Assembly (NCBI GenBank): GCA_023213395.1
Contig: CM041465.1
Span: 246,209,741-246,273,740 of the forward strand
Origin: Cycas panzhihuaensis
Taxonomy: Eukaryota > Cycadophyta
Length of the DNA stretch: 64,000 nt
Reading direction: 5' to 3'
A program made the position numbers and the translations under genes. The first letter of the stretch is position 1; every line of letters begins with the position of its first letter. Positions 22,650 to 34,889 of this stretch are shown here, piece by piece. The notes beneath the pieces are model-generated. The model saw nothing but the letters and a program-made list of their open reading frames with translations, had not been told where the DNA came from and ran no database searches.

Positions 22650-23250
22650 AAGATCAAGACTAGGACGTAGAAGTCCACCACTAGGTCTTAGCGTATAATT
22701 GTTTGGGGGACCAAAACCATAGGAGGCATAAGTGCCGCAAGACTGGGACATGAAAATCCACCACCAAGTCTTGGCTTACATTTGTTTGGGGGACCAAAAC
22801 CATAGGAGGCATAAGTGTTGCAAGACTAGGATGTGAAAGTACGCCACTAGATCTTCGCTTACATTTGATTTTGGGACCAAAACTGTAGGAGGCATAAGTG
22901 TTGCGAGACTAGGACGCGGAAGTTTGCCACCAAGCCTTAGCTTACATTTGTTTGGGGGACCAAAACTATGGGTGGCATAAGTGCCGCAAGACTAGGACGT
23001 GGAAGTCTGCCACCAAGTCTTCGCTTACATTTGTTTTTGTTTTTAGGACCAAAATCGTAGGCGACATAACTGTTGCAAGACTAGGACATGGAAGTCCGCC
23101 ACCAAATCTTAGCTTACATTTGTTTGGGTGACCAAAACCATAGGCAGCATAAGTATCGTGAGACCAGGCCATGGAAGTCTACCACCAAGTCTTAGCTTCC
23201 ATTGGTTTGGGGGACCAAAACCATAGGAGGCGCAAGTGCCGCTGAACATG
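22650..23250 (+). repeat. 83-bp tandem repeat (minisatellite), about seven units
   Basis: Each unit holds the anchor GTTTGGGGGACCAAAACCAT, then AGGAGGCATAAGTG, GCAAGACTAGGAC, GAAGTC.GCCACCAAGTCTT and GCTTACATTT. Anchors start at 22701, 22784, 22867, 22950, 23033, 23122 and 23205. The spacing is 83, 83, 83, 83, 89 and 83 bp. The 89-bp unit has extra T-rich bases at 23033-23046. Units are diverged by point changes but the period is exact, so this is an aged head-to-tail array. There are no unique spacers, so it is not CRISPR-like. No ORF spans it; 83 is not a multiple of 3. Confidence 0.95.
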
Positions 23251-24430
23251 CCAAAGAAACCATTCCGCTAGAGAAAATAGGAATGGCAGGTTAACAAGAG
23301 AATGGAGCCCACAAGTTTTGGAGAAGAAATAGAGTCGACTCTAAATTAGATGTTCAGCCACAACCATCTCTAAAATACAATGAGGGATAGCAAAGAAGGG
23401 CCACGAAGTGGAGAAAAGTAAAGAGAGCTCAGTACTTAGTCAGAACCTCGGTCAGCAATGTAAATGGAAAGCTGACAGACACTTTCGTGGGTTCACGTGG
23501 GACTCTGTTATGTTATGTTTCGATAAAGATAGCCATCCGTAAGAATATCTGAACTGATTTTTGTTATTTTTTATTTTCCGTGGAAATTCTGTAGCGGGCC
23601 AATCGGTGATGAACACGTTCCAATATTGTGGCGTATAATGGCCTGCCACGTTTCTGTTGCCACGTACACCACGCGCCATCGATGTGACCGGGAGCCCCGT
23701 CCCATCCCATATGCGGAACCCTGTTGACATTGACTTTAAGGTGATATGTTCGGGAGCTAACGGTCAATTTGGCGTGCAAGGTTCGCTCAAATGGATCAGC
23801 CCCCCCTTCGTTTGCGCATTATTTTGATTGGGAATTCGGTAGCCCATCAACAAGTCAAGAAGTGCTAAAATAAAATTTAAGATAAGAGGTTATGGAGGGT
23901 AGGTGGGGATGGGATAGGAAGACATCATTTCATTCGTCGTCATACCTCACAAACACTAAGAGTGACAATGGGCTTATCTTCCCATCATTAATCCTACCCA
24001 CCGTTGGTTGTGATGAATTGAAAATAGCACAATTTGCTTGTGCCTATTGCTGTCAACCCCACCCACCATCCATTCCAATGATGGGGAAAGCAATCCCACC
24101 TCACTCAAGACAAACGTGATGGCGTTGTGGATGGAGTTTTTGGGTTTCTCTCAATGAAGGTCGTCGAGAAATCATCAAGGTGGTTGGGTTGGGTCATTGG
24201 GTTGATAAGGGCAATGTGTGGTACCATGGGGCTTATGAAGCAATCCAATAATATCACGTTAAAGCACGATAAGAAAATGAAGACTTCCCCTATGTCCAAA
24301 GAAACAGACATAAAGCCCACCTAGTAGAACATGGAGCAAGAAACAAACGCGAGAATATTAGTGGAAGGTTTAAGGTTGTAGATGGAATTTACCTATCACT
24401 CAAGCGCTCATAAACTAGGGCTGCTAACAA
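23251..24430. other. Higher-GC unassigned region
   Basis: More GC-rich and less repetitive than its flanks. Small ORFs occur on both strands, for example 23892-24119 plus (75 residues, ends QPHPPSIPMMGKA) and 23564-23779 minus. None shows a domain I recognise. It could be an old gene fragment or an unidentified transposon terminus. I see no TIRs or target duplications. Confidence 0.3.
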
Positions 24431-26034
24431 CAACGCCACTCTCTATTAATTATTACAAGGATCCTATATACATAAGCAATTGGTACTCCGCATTTTTAAT
24501 AGAAGATTCTTATTTTTCTAATTAATAGAGTCCTTATACCTTCATAAAACTAAAATATTTAAAAATAGTTGTTAAACACCCATATGGGGCCTTTATATGA
24601 AGATCAACATAGTAGGGGAGTATGTCACAATGTGGGGCCATTGAATGGTTGTATGAAAAAAATATGGTGGCATATGCTCCAAGTTGCTTGATAACCACCT
24701 TCATGTCCATCACCAAACTTTGCCACTAATGCCTTATTCCATCAAACAATACCTAACACTAATTTGCAAGTCATCTTCTAAGGAAATAATATCACACTAG
24801 GTTTGACCTTTAATTCTAATATTTAATCATGCAATATGTACTTCTAATATTTCAAAATTTTCAATTTAGGGAAAAGATAATGATGGAAAAAATGGCATGC
24901 CATCTTTGTGCAATGAATGCATTTGATCTATGATGACGACATCAACAATTTTTAGGACCCTTTCAAATGTCCACAAAATGAAAATAAAAATGCCAACCAT
25001 AACAATCTTTCTTTTTATGGTGTAATTGCTTATAGTATATAAAAATTATATGTTAAATAAGAAATCACATTAAGCATTGTCTGCCAATCATTTTCTTAAG
25101 AGTAAATAGTGTCGAATTGGTTATATTTTTGTCACTAGGATCTAATTATAGTAAGTGAAAAAAATTGTTCATCAAAATTATGATCATTATTCGGCAGGTT
25201 AACGATTCTAAATAGGCTTCATTACAATTATATTTTGTTTTTAGTTTATCATATAACTTTTAAGGTTTATAAAAATGCTAAAATTGATCATGTTAATTTT
25301 CACATTGATAATGAAGATTAAAAAGGTTTGAACTTAAGTGATCTTGACTTTGCTTACCTAGTAGTAGCATTCTATTTCTTTTCAAATTTAAGTATATAAT
25401 TATGTGAGATTTCTTTATGCAAAGCCAAGAGGATCTAAGGTTGTATAATTTAATGAGATTTTTTTTTATTTAGAGCCACAATGTTCTAAAAAATCATAAT
25501 AAGTAGATGATAAAATATTGAAATTGGTAAAGACAATGATGCTTATTCATTTCCCATATATGTGCCTTTTCATAGGTAGTTTCAAACTTGTAAATTAAGT
25601 TTCAAACGTGCATTTGAAGCATGCTTATTCTATGCTCATGGCATCGGAGAATGTTGGATTGATTTCTAAAGACTTATTAAGTTTGGCATATGAGATCCAC
25701 TACCTACTATTTACTTTCATAAGAACATTTGAATTCTTAATGTGTGTGTGTGTGGGCGGTTAGGAGGTGGGGGGTGTGGTAGGGGTGGGGAAGCATTTTT
25801 ATTCAAGTCAATAGTGAATGGTTAGTTAGAATTCATTTGTTAGCAATCACTAGAAATCATTGGAAATTCTTAAATTTATCATTCTTTGAAGTTCTTACTT
25901 TGTTGAAATTATTGATTCACTAAATTGGAAATATTACCTTTCACGTTCTTATTTCGAAATTTGTGGATCAAATTTAAATTTTATGGTTGAAAATTTTCTT
26001 CTTTCACATTTAGAATTTGCGTCATAAGCCAGAT
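24431..26034. other. AT-rich region, possible LTR upstream of a PBS
   Basis: No coding signal. A short TG tract at 25740-25754 is followed by a G-rich run to about 25792. The right end lies directly next to a PBS-like site (26035-26046), so part of this may be an LTR. Its left end and partner are not visible. Confidence 0.3.
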
Positions 26035-26046
26035 TGGTATCAAAGC
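26035..26046 (+). other. Primer-binding-site-like sequence
   Basis: TGGTATCAAAGC matches the initiator tRNA-Met PBS consensus except for one base. It is preceded by AAGCCAGAT, a plausible LTR end (CA) with a 3-nt gap. No gag or pol is recognisable downstream, so this may be an isolated remnant. Confidence 0.5.
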
Positions 26047-28720
26047 AACTTTTCTTATAAAATCTACTTGTATCTTCAATAAATTTTAGGAGCATTTTTC
26101 AAGATTTTGGATAAGGAGCCATGGGTCTAATTTTTTAATTAGTACTAGTGTTGTTGGTCTTACGAGGTAATATCACAAATTGGTTTTCATTCTACCATGT
26201 GCTTGAACCAAGGATGACTAGTGAAAATGAGTTATAAAGAGAGTGAATGTATATTTTTTGTGCATAACTTATTAGTGTGGAGGCCGTTACCAAAGCCTAG
26301 TAAGTCACAAGAGTTTCTCTATTGTGTGTAAGTACCAAAATTGAAAAATATACCATATAATGGTGGTTTTTGGTCCACTAGTAAAACACCTAATCAATAT
26401 GCATTCTAATCATTCTACATGGTTTATATAGGCCTAATCAATGAGAGTTAAAGTTACTGAAACTTTGATTAATTGAAAAGGCTTTCTAGTTAGCAATAAA
26501 AATTGAGGACTCTAATGTATGCTTCTTCGACATGAAATAATAGTAAAATTGTTGCGAAATTAAAATTTGTTTTCTAATAATTAGAGGAAAATGATAGAAT
26601 ATATGTTTTTGATATTGATGTGGTGATCTTATATTCAACTATGCAAGTGTATAGTTTTCATAGTAAATGAAGCTTTATTGGTAGAATTTCCTCACCATCT
26701 AGAGGAGGATTTGTATTAAAAGAATTCTCAATAAGAATGGAAGGCGAAAGTGCATAAGATGTTCATTAGGATGCCACATTATAGGAAGAACACTCAAACT
26801 AAAAACTTAAATAAAAGGATTTACTACAAGCAAATAAAGTTGTAGATAACTACTAATAATTAAACTTGATGATAAAAGTGCTCCTATAGCATTGAACCTA
26901 AATTCAAATTGGTGAATAGTTCTTCACGAAACTATGATTTTTGAGATATCATTGAAATAATTTCATTTAGTTTTGAGCAGTATTTAAAAGTCTTAGATAC
27001 TTAAAGTATTGAATAGGTCATCACTTACCCTTTTTTCTAATATTTTTAATGAGGATTCCAATCATTAAAAATATTACATAAAGTTATAAATAAAGGAAAG
27101 TAAGAGGCTTCCCATTGCCCCTATGGATGAGTCTGACCTCCACTTAAGGATGTAAAAGATATGACCTCAATACCTCTAAAATAAGCTTGTCATAGTTTCA
27201 CATAAACATGTGGCAACAAAAACATAAAGTACGGCAACATGTTAAACATAATTTTAATGAGTAGAAAAGGACCCAACTAGGCTACTTTGTCCATCACCTC
27301 CTTTATTATGATTCTCATCCTACCTCAAGGTCTGGCCTTTTGCCATATACCTCATGTTATGTTATTTTCTTGTGAATATTTATATATATACAAACAAATT
27401 AGTAGAAGTAACATTTAACCAAAGGCTTAAGTGATTGTTATGTGGTTTATTTTGTATATATGTATGAGGAAAATGAACACGCAATTGTGCAAAGTCGAAG
27501 GATAGTGCCTTATAAGGACACCATACATCATATTGAATGGATATACATGAGGAAAATTAAAAGAGGTAGTGGTAAGTAATATAAAGAGATTAACCTCACA
27601 TTCTTAAAGGTGGCCTAATTAACCTATTTACTAAACTTAGAAACTTACGTACTTTTATGGAAGTTGAAATTTTATATTTGTAAATTGGAAGTTAGAATAT
27701 AATCAATAGAAATAATCTAACATCTTAAAAGCATGAAAAACTTCTAGCCTCTTAGAGTTACTTGTAACATCCAAGTCATTGGTTGTAGTGAGCAAGAGTA
27801 GAAATATTTTGTGTAAAAGAAGGTAATGACTTTTAATATGCATAACTCTTTATAAATTGGTGTTATTTTTTAATTTAAGAATTATGTTGTTAGAAATTAT
27901 CCAAGTGAGTAAAGTATGAACTAGGCTTTATTCCAATTGATGCATAGGAATATGGGAAGAAGCCAATTAATCTTAGTATTATAAAATGACATTGCAGTAC
28001 CCACTAGCTACTTTGAGGATGGAAATTGAACAAGGTAGAATTATAGAATTATCATTTATATATAATTTTATTATAATCTATGGATTCTACTTACAAATGT
28101 TAAGGTGTTAGAAAGTTTTCACTAAAGAGGTCAACAATGATATCATTTTTGTAGTAAGTATAAATAGTGAAAGATAGAGATGCAACATGACATTGATGTG
28201 ATAGAATATGGGCAACCCACACCTATAGAGGGCCAATTAGTGATGTTAAACTCTATACTTAAGGGTATGATGACTATGGTGTCAGAAGCTACATTGAGAG
28301 AAGAAAGAATTCAAAGAAGAATAATATTTTATAAAAGACTCTTATGGAAGCTTTGTAATAAAGACAAGTTTTCGTTAAATAGATTTCTTCATCAAATTTG
28401 AATAAAATTATTAGAAAAAGTGGTGGATTGAATATGGATCTAATGATGATTCTCTTGTTAGTATTAAAGAAAATGTTAAAAAAAGGAAAATGAACTAATT
28501 GAGATGCTTGAAGAAAAACCAGTTGGGATATATTACGTAAGTAAGGAAAAGAATGTTTGTGAGCAATTTGAAAAGAAACTAACAAAGAGGTATAACAAAG
28601 TAATAAAAGACATATTTATGAGAAATATGATGAATATTTAATTCACATGCAAGGACCTAACAAGGCATAATCCATCCTGGAGTAGTATGAAGAAGAATTA
28701 GAGTAGCAAATCATCATAAG
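26047..28720. other. Unassigned AT-rich DNA after the PBS
   Basis: Possibly the internal part of a decayed or non-autonomous LTR element. The only sizeable plus-strand opening, 28180-28401, reads YGQPTPIEGQLVMLNSILKG, Glu/Arg-rich afterwards, and resembles nothing I can name. I see no RT, integrase or zinc-knuckle words on either strand. Confidence 0.35.
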
Positions 28721-29667
28721 TAATGCAACATTTATGAGTTCAAATCTTATTTTGTATTTATCCATTTCATTTAGTCATTTTATAGTTTCTATTGAGTTTT
28801 CATATTACATGGCTCTGCCATATGCCCCACTCTTGACTTACCAAGAATATGGGGTTGATACTAAATCTAAGCTCTTCAAATCCATTATTTTCATAGGCAA
28901 AATAATGATTCCTCTTGATATCATACATTTATTACCCTCCTCAATCTATGGGTTATCCATTATCAAGTTTAAATAAAAGAAGACATCCTTCTTATTGTCA
29001 TGATATCCCCCTTCCTCTTTCTAAACCCCCACTCTCCTTATATCCTTGCTCAATTAATGTATATTTCTCTTTTCATTGTAAGGTCTTATTTTCTCTCACT
29101 TTACTTCTTAAATTATCTTATAAGTAGCCACCTTATCCTCAATCAACTTTTGCACTCATCCTTATGCATTTCCTCACATATTTCCCCTATATATTTCCAT
29201 CTAAATCCCCCCCCCCCCCCCCCCCTTCAAATAAGGAAAATATTGTCTTTATCCTTTATTTATTCCTTATTAGTACACACCTTTTTCATCTCCCATCATC
29301 CCTTTTTCCCATATATTTTTTTTACGAGTCCACTAAAATCCTTGTCCCATAAAGAATACCTATCCCTTATTCCTTATCCACCTCCTATAAACCCCCTATA
29401 TATATCATTCCTTAGTCATGCTTCCAACCTAATTTATTCTTACATCCTATCTTCTTTGTTGCCCATAGATTTCTCCCTAATATTTATCTATACAAAATAC
29501 TTATTATACTAGTTAAAAGCCATTCTCTATCTTTTTCATGTCAATTCTATACATGCACCATGCCCTAGCCTTATTAGTAACCTATATCACCTCTACTAAC
29601 CCACATCCACACTTTAATTTCCACCCCCTACATCCTTCTTTCTTACCTCCATAGATAACTTATTATG
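28721..29667. other. Pyrimidine-rich low-complexity region with C19 run
   Basis: The plus strand is markedly C+T-rich from about 28880 to 29650 and includes an uninterrupted C run at 29207-29225. Several overlapping ORFs here (to 170 residues, Ser/Pro/Leu/Tyr-rich) arise from the skewed composition and show no domain. The region ends where the copia C 3' LTR begins. Confidence 0.6.
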
Positions 29668-29940
29668 CGTTGGCATTGAGGAGTAGAGTAGGAGGATTAC
29701 AAAGCCATTGTGAGTGAGTTAACCAGACTTCTAATATAAAGGCGGTGTTAAAAACCACCAGGGAGATATTCTCCACCATTATATAGAGTTTTAGGGAGAT
29801 GGTAAGCGCATCTTCTTGATATCTAATTGAAAAATCAAATAAGCATTAAAATATTAAACACATTAATAAAATAACATACCTTACGGTGGTTGTGGTGGCT
29901 CCATGTCAGCTCTAGGTGGCTACTTGGTGGCTTTAGGTAG
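29668..29940 (-). repeat. 3' LTR of copia C
   Basis: About 273 bp, similar over its length to 39910-40182. Shared words include GTTGGCATTGAGGAGTAGAG, ATTATATAGAGTTTT and AATCAAATAAGCATTAAAAT. On the element strand it ends CAATGCCAACG, against CAATGCCAACA in the other copy. A TATA-like box (CTCTATATAAT on the minus strand) lies at 29778-29788. The U3 boundary near 29940 is where the two copies stop matching. Confidence 0.8.
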
Positions 29941-31420
29941 CCCTAGGTGCTTTTTGGAGGCTTAAGGTACCTTTTAGGGGCCCAAGATAGGTGCATATAC
30001 TCTCATATTGGGCATTATCCCAATGTTCTACCCCATAATGGCTAATGTGTAAAACTCCTAACATTTCTTTGAATTTCTGAAATTTGATCCTTCCCAAAGA
30101 TTTTGTGAATATGTTAGTTGCTTGATCTTCTATACTATAATATGCCAATTCTATCTCGCCTGCTTGTACTAGCTCTCGAATGAAATGATATTATGTCTAG
30201 ATATGATTTGTTCTACCATGAAATATTAGATTCTTTATCATCTGAATTGTGCTTTAATTATCACACTAAATTTTAATTAGTCCTTTCTGCTCTATCTGAA
30301 AATCTTGTAGAAGTCGTCTTAGCCAAACTGTTTCACATGCGCTAAAGACTATTGCTTTATATTTTACTTCAGTTGTAGATAGAGAGGCTGTATTTTACTT
30401 TTTGTGCTTCATGCTATGGCTATCAAACCCATCTGAAAGTGTAACCTGAAGTAGATTTTTTATCATCAATGTCATCTGTCCAATCTAAATATATATGTCC
30501 TATCAATCTAAAATTTGATGAAGCTTTATAATGTAAACCATATTCTATAATGCCTTTAAGATACCATAAAATCGTTTTGGTTGCTTAGCAATAAGTAGTC
30601 TTGGGGTATTACATGAATCGAGATACTATACTGATTGAATGCATGATGTCTAGTCAAATAGAAATCAAGTAAATCAAACTACCAATTAATTATCTGTAAA
30701 GTGTAGGATCAATAGGTACAGAATTGTCTAATTCAGATAGCTTGATTCTTATTTCAGCTAAAGTTGCTAAAGGTTTGTAATCAGTCATCCTAAACTTTTG
30801 TAGTAAGTCCAAGGTGTATTTCCTTTGAGAGATGAAGATACCAATTTTGTCCTACCATACTTCTAAAACTAGGAAGTAATACATTAATCCCAAACCTGTC
30901 ATTTAGAATTCGTTATACATGGCTTTCTTAAAGGTTTGTAAAAGATGTGGGTCATTTCCATCATCTACATAGAGTCCCATAATTATAATTGAATCACCCT
31001 TGATTTTGATATATAGATTTGGATCTGATTGAGACCTTTCAAACCCTTGATCTCTAAAATATTTGTTAATGTAGGAATACCAGGCCTTGGGTGCTTACTT
31101 CAAACCATAAAGTACCTTTTTATGTTTATACACTTTGTCTTTTTCCCCCCTGACTTCAACACTGAGGAGTTGAGAGACATAACTATGTTCTTCAATGTAG
31201 CTATTAAGGAAAGTGCTTTTGACGTATATTTGACAAGCATTCCATCCCATTTATGCTGCCAAGCTCATCATCATACATATAGTTTCCATTTATGTAATGA
31301 GGACAAATGTCTCATTATAATCAATACCTTCTCTTTGTGCATAACCTTTGGCTACCAATCTAGATTTATATTTGTCGATTGATCTGTCAAAATAGAACTT
31401 AATTTTATCAACCTATTTAG
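29941..31420 (-). pseudogene. Reverse transcriptase and RNase H of copia C
   Basis: Minus-strand copia RT-RNase H. From high coordinate: SRLVAKGYAQREGIDY-like words near 31350, VLYGLK and APKAWY near 31100, the catalytic GLYVDD at about 30980, then TSGYTF and other RNase H words near 30450. The end at 29933-30148 reads YYSIEDQATNIFTKSLGRIK, the usual copia C-terminus. Frequent stops break it into pieces. The usual role is copying element RNA to cDNA and removing the RNA strand. Confidence 0.85.
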
Positions 31421-32560
31421 TACCAATTGCCCTTTTATTATGAGGTAAGTCAACCAATTCCCAAGTATCATTCTTGATAATGGAATTATATTCATCTTCC
31501 ATTATCTTTTTCTAATTATCTTATGTATTGGCTTCTTTAAATGTTTAAGGCTCATGGGACTCCATAACTTTACTCATAAGGGCAAAGTTTACCCTATGTG
31601 AGCGAGTAGATCTCTAATTACTATCTAAGATGTTACCCATATCGTGATTCCTTTAAACCCATTTAGGAAGGCATTATGGTAGAGGTTGAGAAGATTCCCT
31701 CCCCACTTAGTTCATCAATGACTCGTTTAGAGTCAAACATATGTGGCACATATCTTGACTTAGTGGAGGTGTCAAGATTTATCACCACTTCCTTTATTTT
31801 TTCTTGGTCATTATGGTAGCAAGTGTCTACTTGGAATTTTATATCTCTACTTACCATAGCCTTCCTTGTTTTATGTGCTAAATTTTTATCTTTTAACATG
31901 CACCTTACCATTTCTACAATGATGCAATTTTTCCTCTCAAATACACCATTTTGTTATGGGGTGCAGAGATTTGTGAGTTGCCTTCTTATCCCATGATGCA
32001 TGCAATATGCCTTAAATTCATTGGAAATGAATTCTCCCCTATTATATGATCTTAATGAGAGAATTTTATATTCACTTTATCGCTCCACATAGGTTTTGAA
32101 GTCAACAAAGTATTGGAAGGCATTAGATTTAAACTTTAAGAAGAATACCCAAGTCTTTCTTGTGTAGTCATCAATAAATATAATGAAGTAACATGCACCT
32201 GCCAATGAGGGGACATCTATAAAACCATAAATATCTGTATAAACTAGTTGAAGTGGTCTAGATTACCGATAGCTATAATCTGGAAAACTTTCTCTGTGTT
32301 ATTTGCCAAGTAAGCATCCCTTGCAAATGTTTTTATCCACTTTAATATTGGGCAACCCAGTAATTACATCCATCTTTTTCACTAAAGTCAAACCGCTATA
32401 GTTTAGATGTTCAAATCTCTTATGATATAGGTCACTATCTAATTTAACCATGGTCCTTAAGGCATAAGTGTCTAATGGAGTAAGGATAAGTTTATAGAGT
32501 CTATCCTTTATCATTTTTCCTTTTGCGACAACTGCCTTGTTTCTTCACTTGTCTTTAATT
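31421..32560 (-). pseudogene. Integrase of copia C
   Basis: The GAG-pre-integrase zinc region at 32299-32514 reads LYHKRFEHLNYSGL and NICKGCLLGK. The core follows with YTDIYG (first Asp present) and FIIFIDDYTRK. The second catalytic position reads LRSYNRGEF where LRSDNGGEF is expected, so the Asp is lost to Tyr. QNGVFERKN carries the Glu, after a TAA stop at the position of the usual PQQNG. The region between integrase and RT includes 31663-31911. It is inactive. Confidence 0.85.
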
Positions 32561-33538
32561 GTACATTCTCCATTATCAAATATAACCTTGTAATCCTGGC
32601 CCATCATTGGTTCTTCAAAGCAGAAACATATAATACATGATCAAGGTATCTATATTCCTCTATATATATCATGAGAGCAATATTTCCTCTACTAACCGAC
32701 TCATGGGATGTGTCATCACCAAATATTATTAATTCCTTTTTAGTTTTATCTAAAGTGTGGAATAAATGCTCCTTGGATGTCATATGAGTGGAACAAACCA
32801 AATCAATATACCAATTATCATCTTCTTCATGGGCAATATAGCTAGATAAGAAAAACCTATTATTATCCCTTATTTCAGTTGTTGTATTAGCTTTATCTTT
32901 TATAGGTGATCCATGTTTTGAAAAACATTTATCTTCTGTATGATCACTATGATTATAATAGGTACAATATAAAGTGTCTCTTCTCATATAACTTAAGCTT
33001 TGACTACGAGGATGAGGTCTTTCTATATGGGATAATCTCCCCATTTCCTCATAATGTGGGACTTGATTGTCCCTTCGTCTATTGTCATAATAATTTAGAT
33101 TTGACCTTTGAGCTTGTACATTCCCATGGTAATGTGGACAACATGGATGTGCCTCTAGTTATTTCTCTTGATTTTGGTATCTAGGAGGATTGGTGTTCCT
33201 TTGGTTTAATCCTTGTCTCTTTTAGTGAGGAGCTTAATACTTAGGTGGTACCTCTTGATGCATGTCCCTTCTAATATTTCTATCTCTTCTTTTAGGAGAT
33301 GGTTCTATAGACTTTGACGTACTAGCTTGAGAATTAAACTAGATTCTTGTCTTACTAGTAAAGACATATTTAAGGGATTCATTAGTATTTTGTTGCTCTT
33401 CAATTGTCATTAATAGAGCACTTAATTATTCTACTTTAAGGGAACTTAAGTCTTTAGATACCCCTATATTTGTTGCTACCATTTCAAATCTTCTTATAAC
33501 ACTTACACATCTTAAGATCCTTTCTACTACTCTATGTT
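32561..33538 (-). pseudogene. Gag C-terminal part and protease of copia C
   Basis: The zinc knuckle region reads LYCTYYNHSDHTEDKC, with Tyr in place of the second Cys. The protease active site reads WYIDLVCSTHMT where IDSGCSTHM is usual, so the Asp is kept but Ser-Gly is lost. Upstream, basic and Asn/Arg-rich gag tail sequence (33100-33538) leads to the insertion point of the nested element. The N-terminal gag half continues at 36542-37060. Confidence 0.8.
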
Positions 33539-33543
33539 CTATC
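33539..33543. repeat. Target-site duplication, left, of nested gag-only element
   Basis: CTATC directly before the LTR. The identical CTATC lies at 36537-36541 directly after the second LTR. Confidence 0.92.
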
Positions 33544-33768
33544 TGTTGGAAAATAGACCTGCAATAAGATATTTGCAAACAGAACAAAACACACCTCCAC
33601 AGGATCGAACGGTACCCTTAAGGTACCTCCATTGTATTAACAAAACATCCTTACAACATGATTACAATATGATACACTATGTTGTGTATTTAGAGTACAT
33701 GCCAATATAGAGAGAGTAGGAACCCACTTGCATGTGGGATAAAACAAATGTGCATTAATATTCCAACA
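33544..33768 (-). repeat. 3' LTR of the nested gag-only element
   Basis: 225 bp. It starts TGTTGGAAAATAG and ends ATTCCAACA on the plus strand. The partner is 36313-36536. Long shared words include GGATCGAACGGTACCCTTAA and CCACTTGCATGTGGGA. Confidence 0.95.
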
Positions 33769-33778
33769 CTCCCTCTTA
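33769..33778 (-). other. Polypurine tract of the nested gag-only element
   Basis: On the element strand AAGAGGGAG directly precedes the TGTTGG of the 3' LTR (plus strand CTCCCTCTT). Its place next to this LTR agrees with the minus orientation given by the PBS. Confidence 0.8.
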
Positions 33779-33881
33779 ATGCACATTTGGATCATTTGTA
33801 CTTGTAACGCCTTGTCCTTGGAAGTATCTCGAAAATGATGTCTTCAACTTGATCCTTGTCTTCAAATTTGTAATGATGTCT

Positions 33882-34889
33882 TTACTGTAGAATGATGTCT
33901 TTATCTTGATTTGTATCTTCAATTATATACTGATGCCTTTGTAGGATGATGTCATCAACTTGATTTCTATCTTCAATCCTGTAGTGATGATGTTGAAGTA
34001 ACAACTCTAGCAAGTACAAATCATGATTCTTCATCATACCTGGTCTAGTATGATTTTGATGTAGACCCTGTAAACAACCATCTTTAATCACAGCTTGCTT
34101 GTCATAATTATCTTGTATAAACTCTTGATCACCATGTACAATAGTGAGTTCTTCAACCTTAGGAGTGGAGTCTTGATCAACTTGCATACTCTTTGAACTT
34201 GAAACAATGCTCAAAGAAGAAATATCATTCAAACTTGAATCAATACTCAAAGTAGGAATATCATCAATATAAGACTCGTCCTTTATAGAACCATCGAATT
34301 CATATTTAATCTCCCTTGAAATCAATTCATCACTTTCAATGTCTTCATTTGTAATCTCATAAATGCATTCAACAATAGAAGTTTTGTCAATACTTAAACA
34401 TTCTTCATCTTGACATGCTGTCTCATCAGTGTTGATGATACTTTCTTCATTCATTGTACTTGTACCATAACTAGACTTAATTGCTTTTTAAATCATTCGT
34501 TGTGTTTCTTCAGGAGTTTGTTCAAATACTTCCCTTAGAAAGTCCCAAGCTTCTTTAGCAATACTTGCATGTAGAATCATAGGAATAAAAAAATAGAATT
34601 TGGAAGGAAGATCAACCTCATTAAATGCAGCACGAATCATAATGAATGTTTTTCTATCTTCTTTTCAAGCATTTCCTTTTCTTCTTCATTATTAGGGATA
34701 TCATATTCATCAGTAACAATCTTTCACAAACCTCTAGCTATGAATAGACATCTCATTTTAATTGTCCAAAAGAAGTAGTCTTCACCATTGCACTTAGGTA
34801 TTGGAAGAAATGAATCCCTTAAGTAATATTCATTTGTTTCAGGAGCATATATAACCACATCATTATCCTCCATGATTGTAAATGCCATT
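33882..34889 (-). pseudogene. Gag of the nested gag-only element
   Basis: The likely start is the ATG at 34889 (MAFTIMEDNDVV), followed by IPKCNGEDYFFWTIKMRCLF, the typical opening of plant copia gag (DUF4219/UBN2 type). A TGA follows GL at about 34724, a frameshift lies near 34640, and a TAA comes after EETQRMI at about 34497. KEAWDFLREVFEQTPEE near 34530 is the usual KEAW helix. From the ATG at 34454 an open stretch of 190 residues remains, very acidic (MNEESIINTDETACQDEEC) and ending in two imperfect repeats RHQYIIEDTNQDKDIILQ and RIEDRNQVDDIILQ. No zinc knuckle is visible. Confidence 0.75.

Noticed and set aside
22650-23250. CRISPR-like array
   Set aside because: The units are contiguous 83-bp tandem copies with no unique spacers, in a plant retroelement setting.
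23892-24119. Possible small host gene (75 residues)
   Set aside because: No domain, no splice or promoter signal and no support from the other strand; too short to claim.
29000-29512. 170-residue plus-strand ORF
   Set aside because: Ser/Pro/Leu-rich because of C+T skew; overlaps other open frames and shows no domain.
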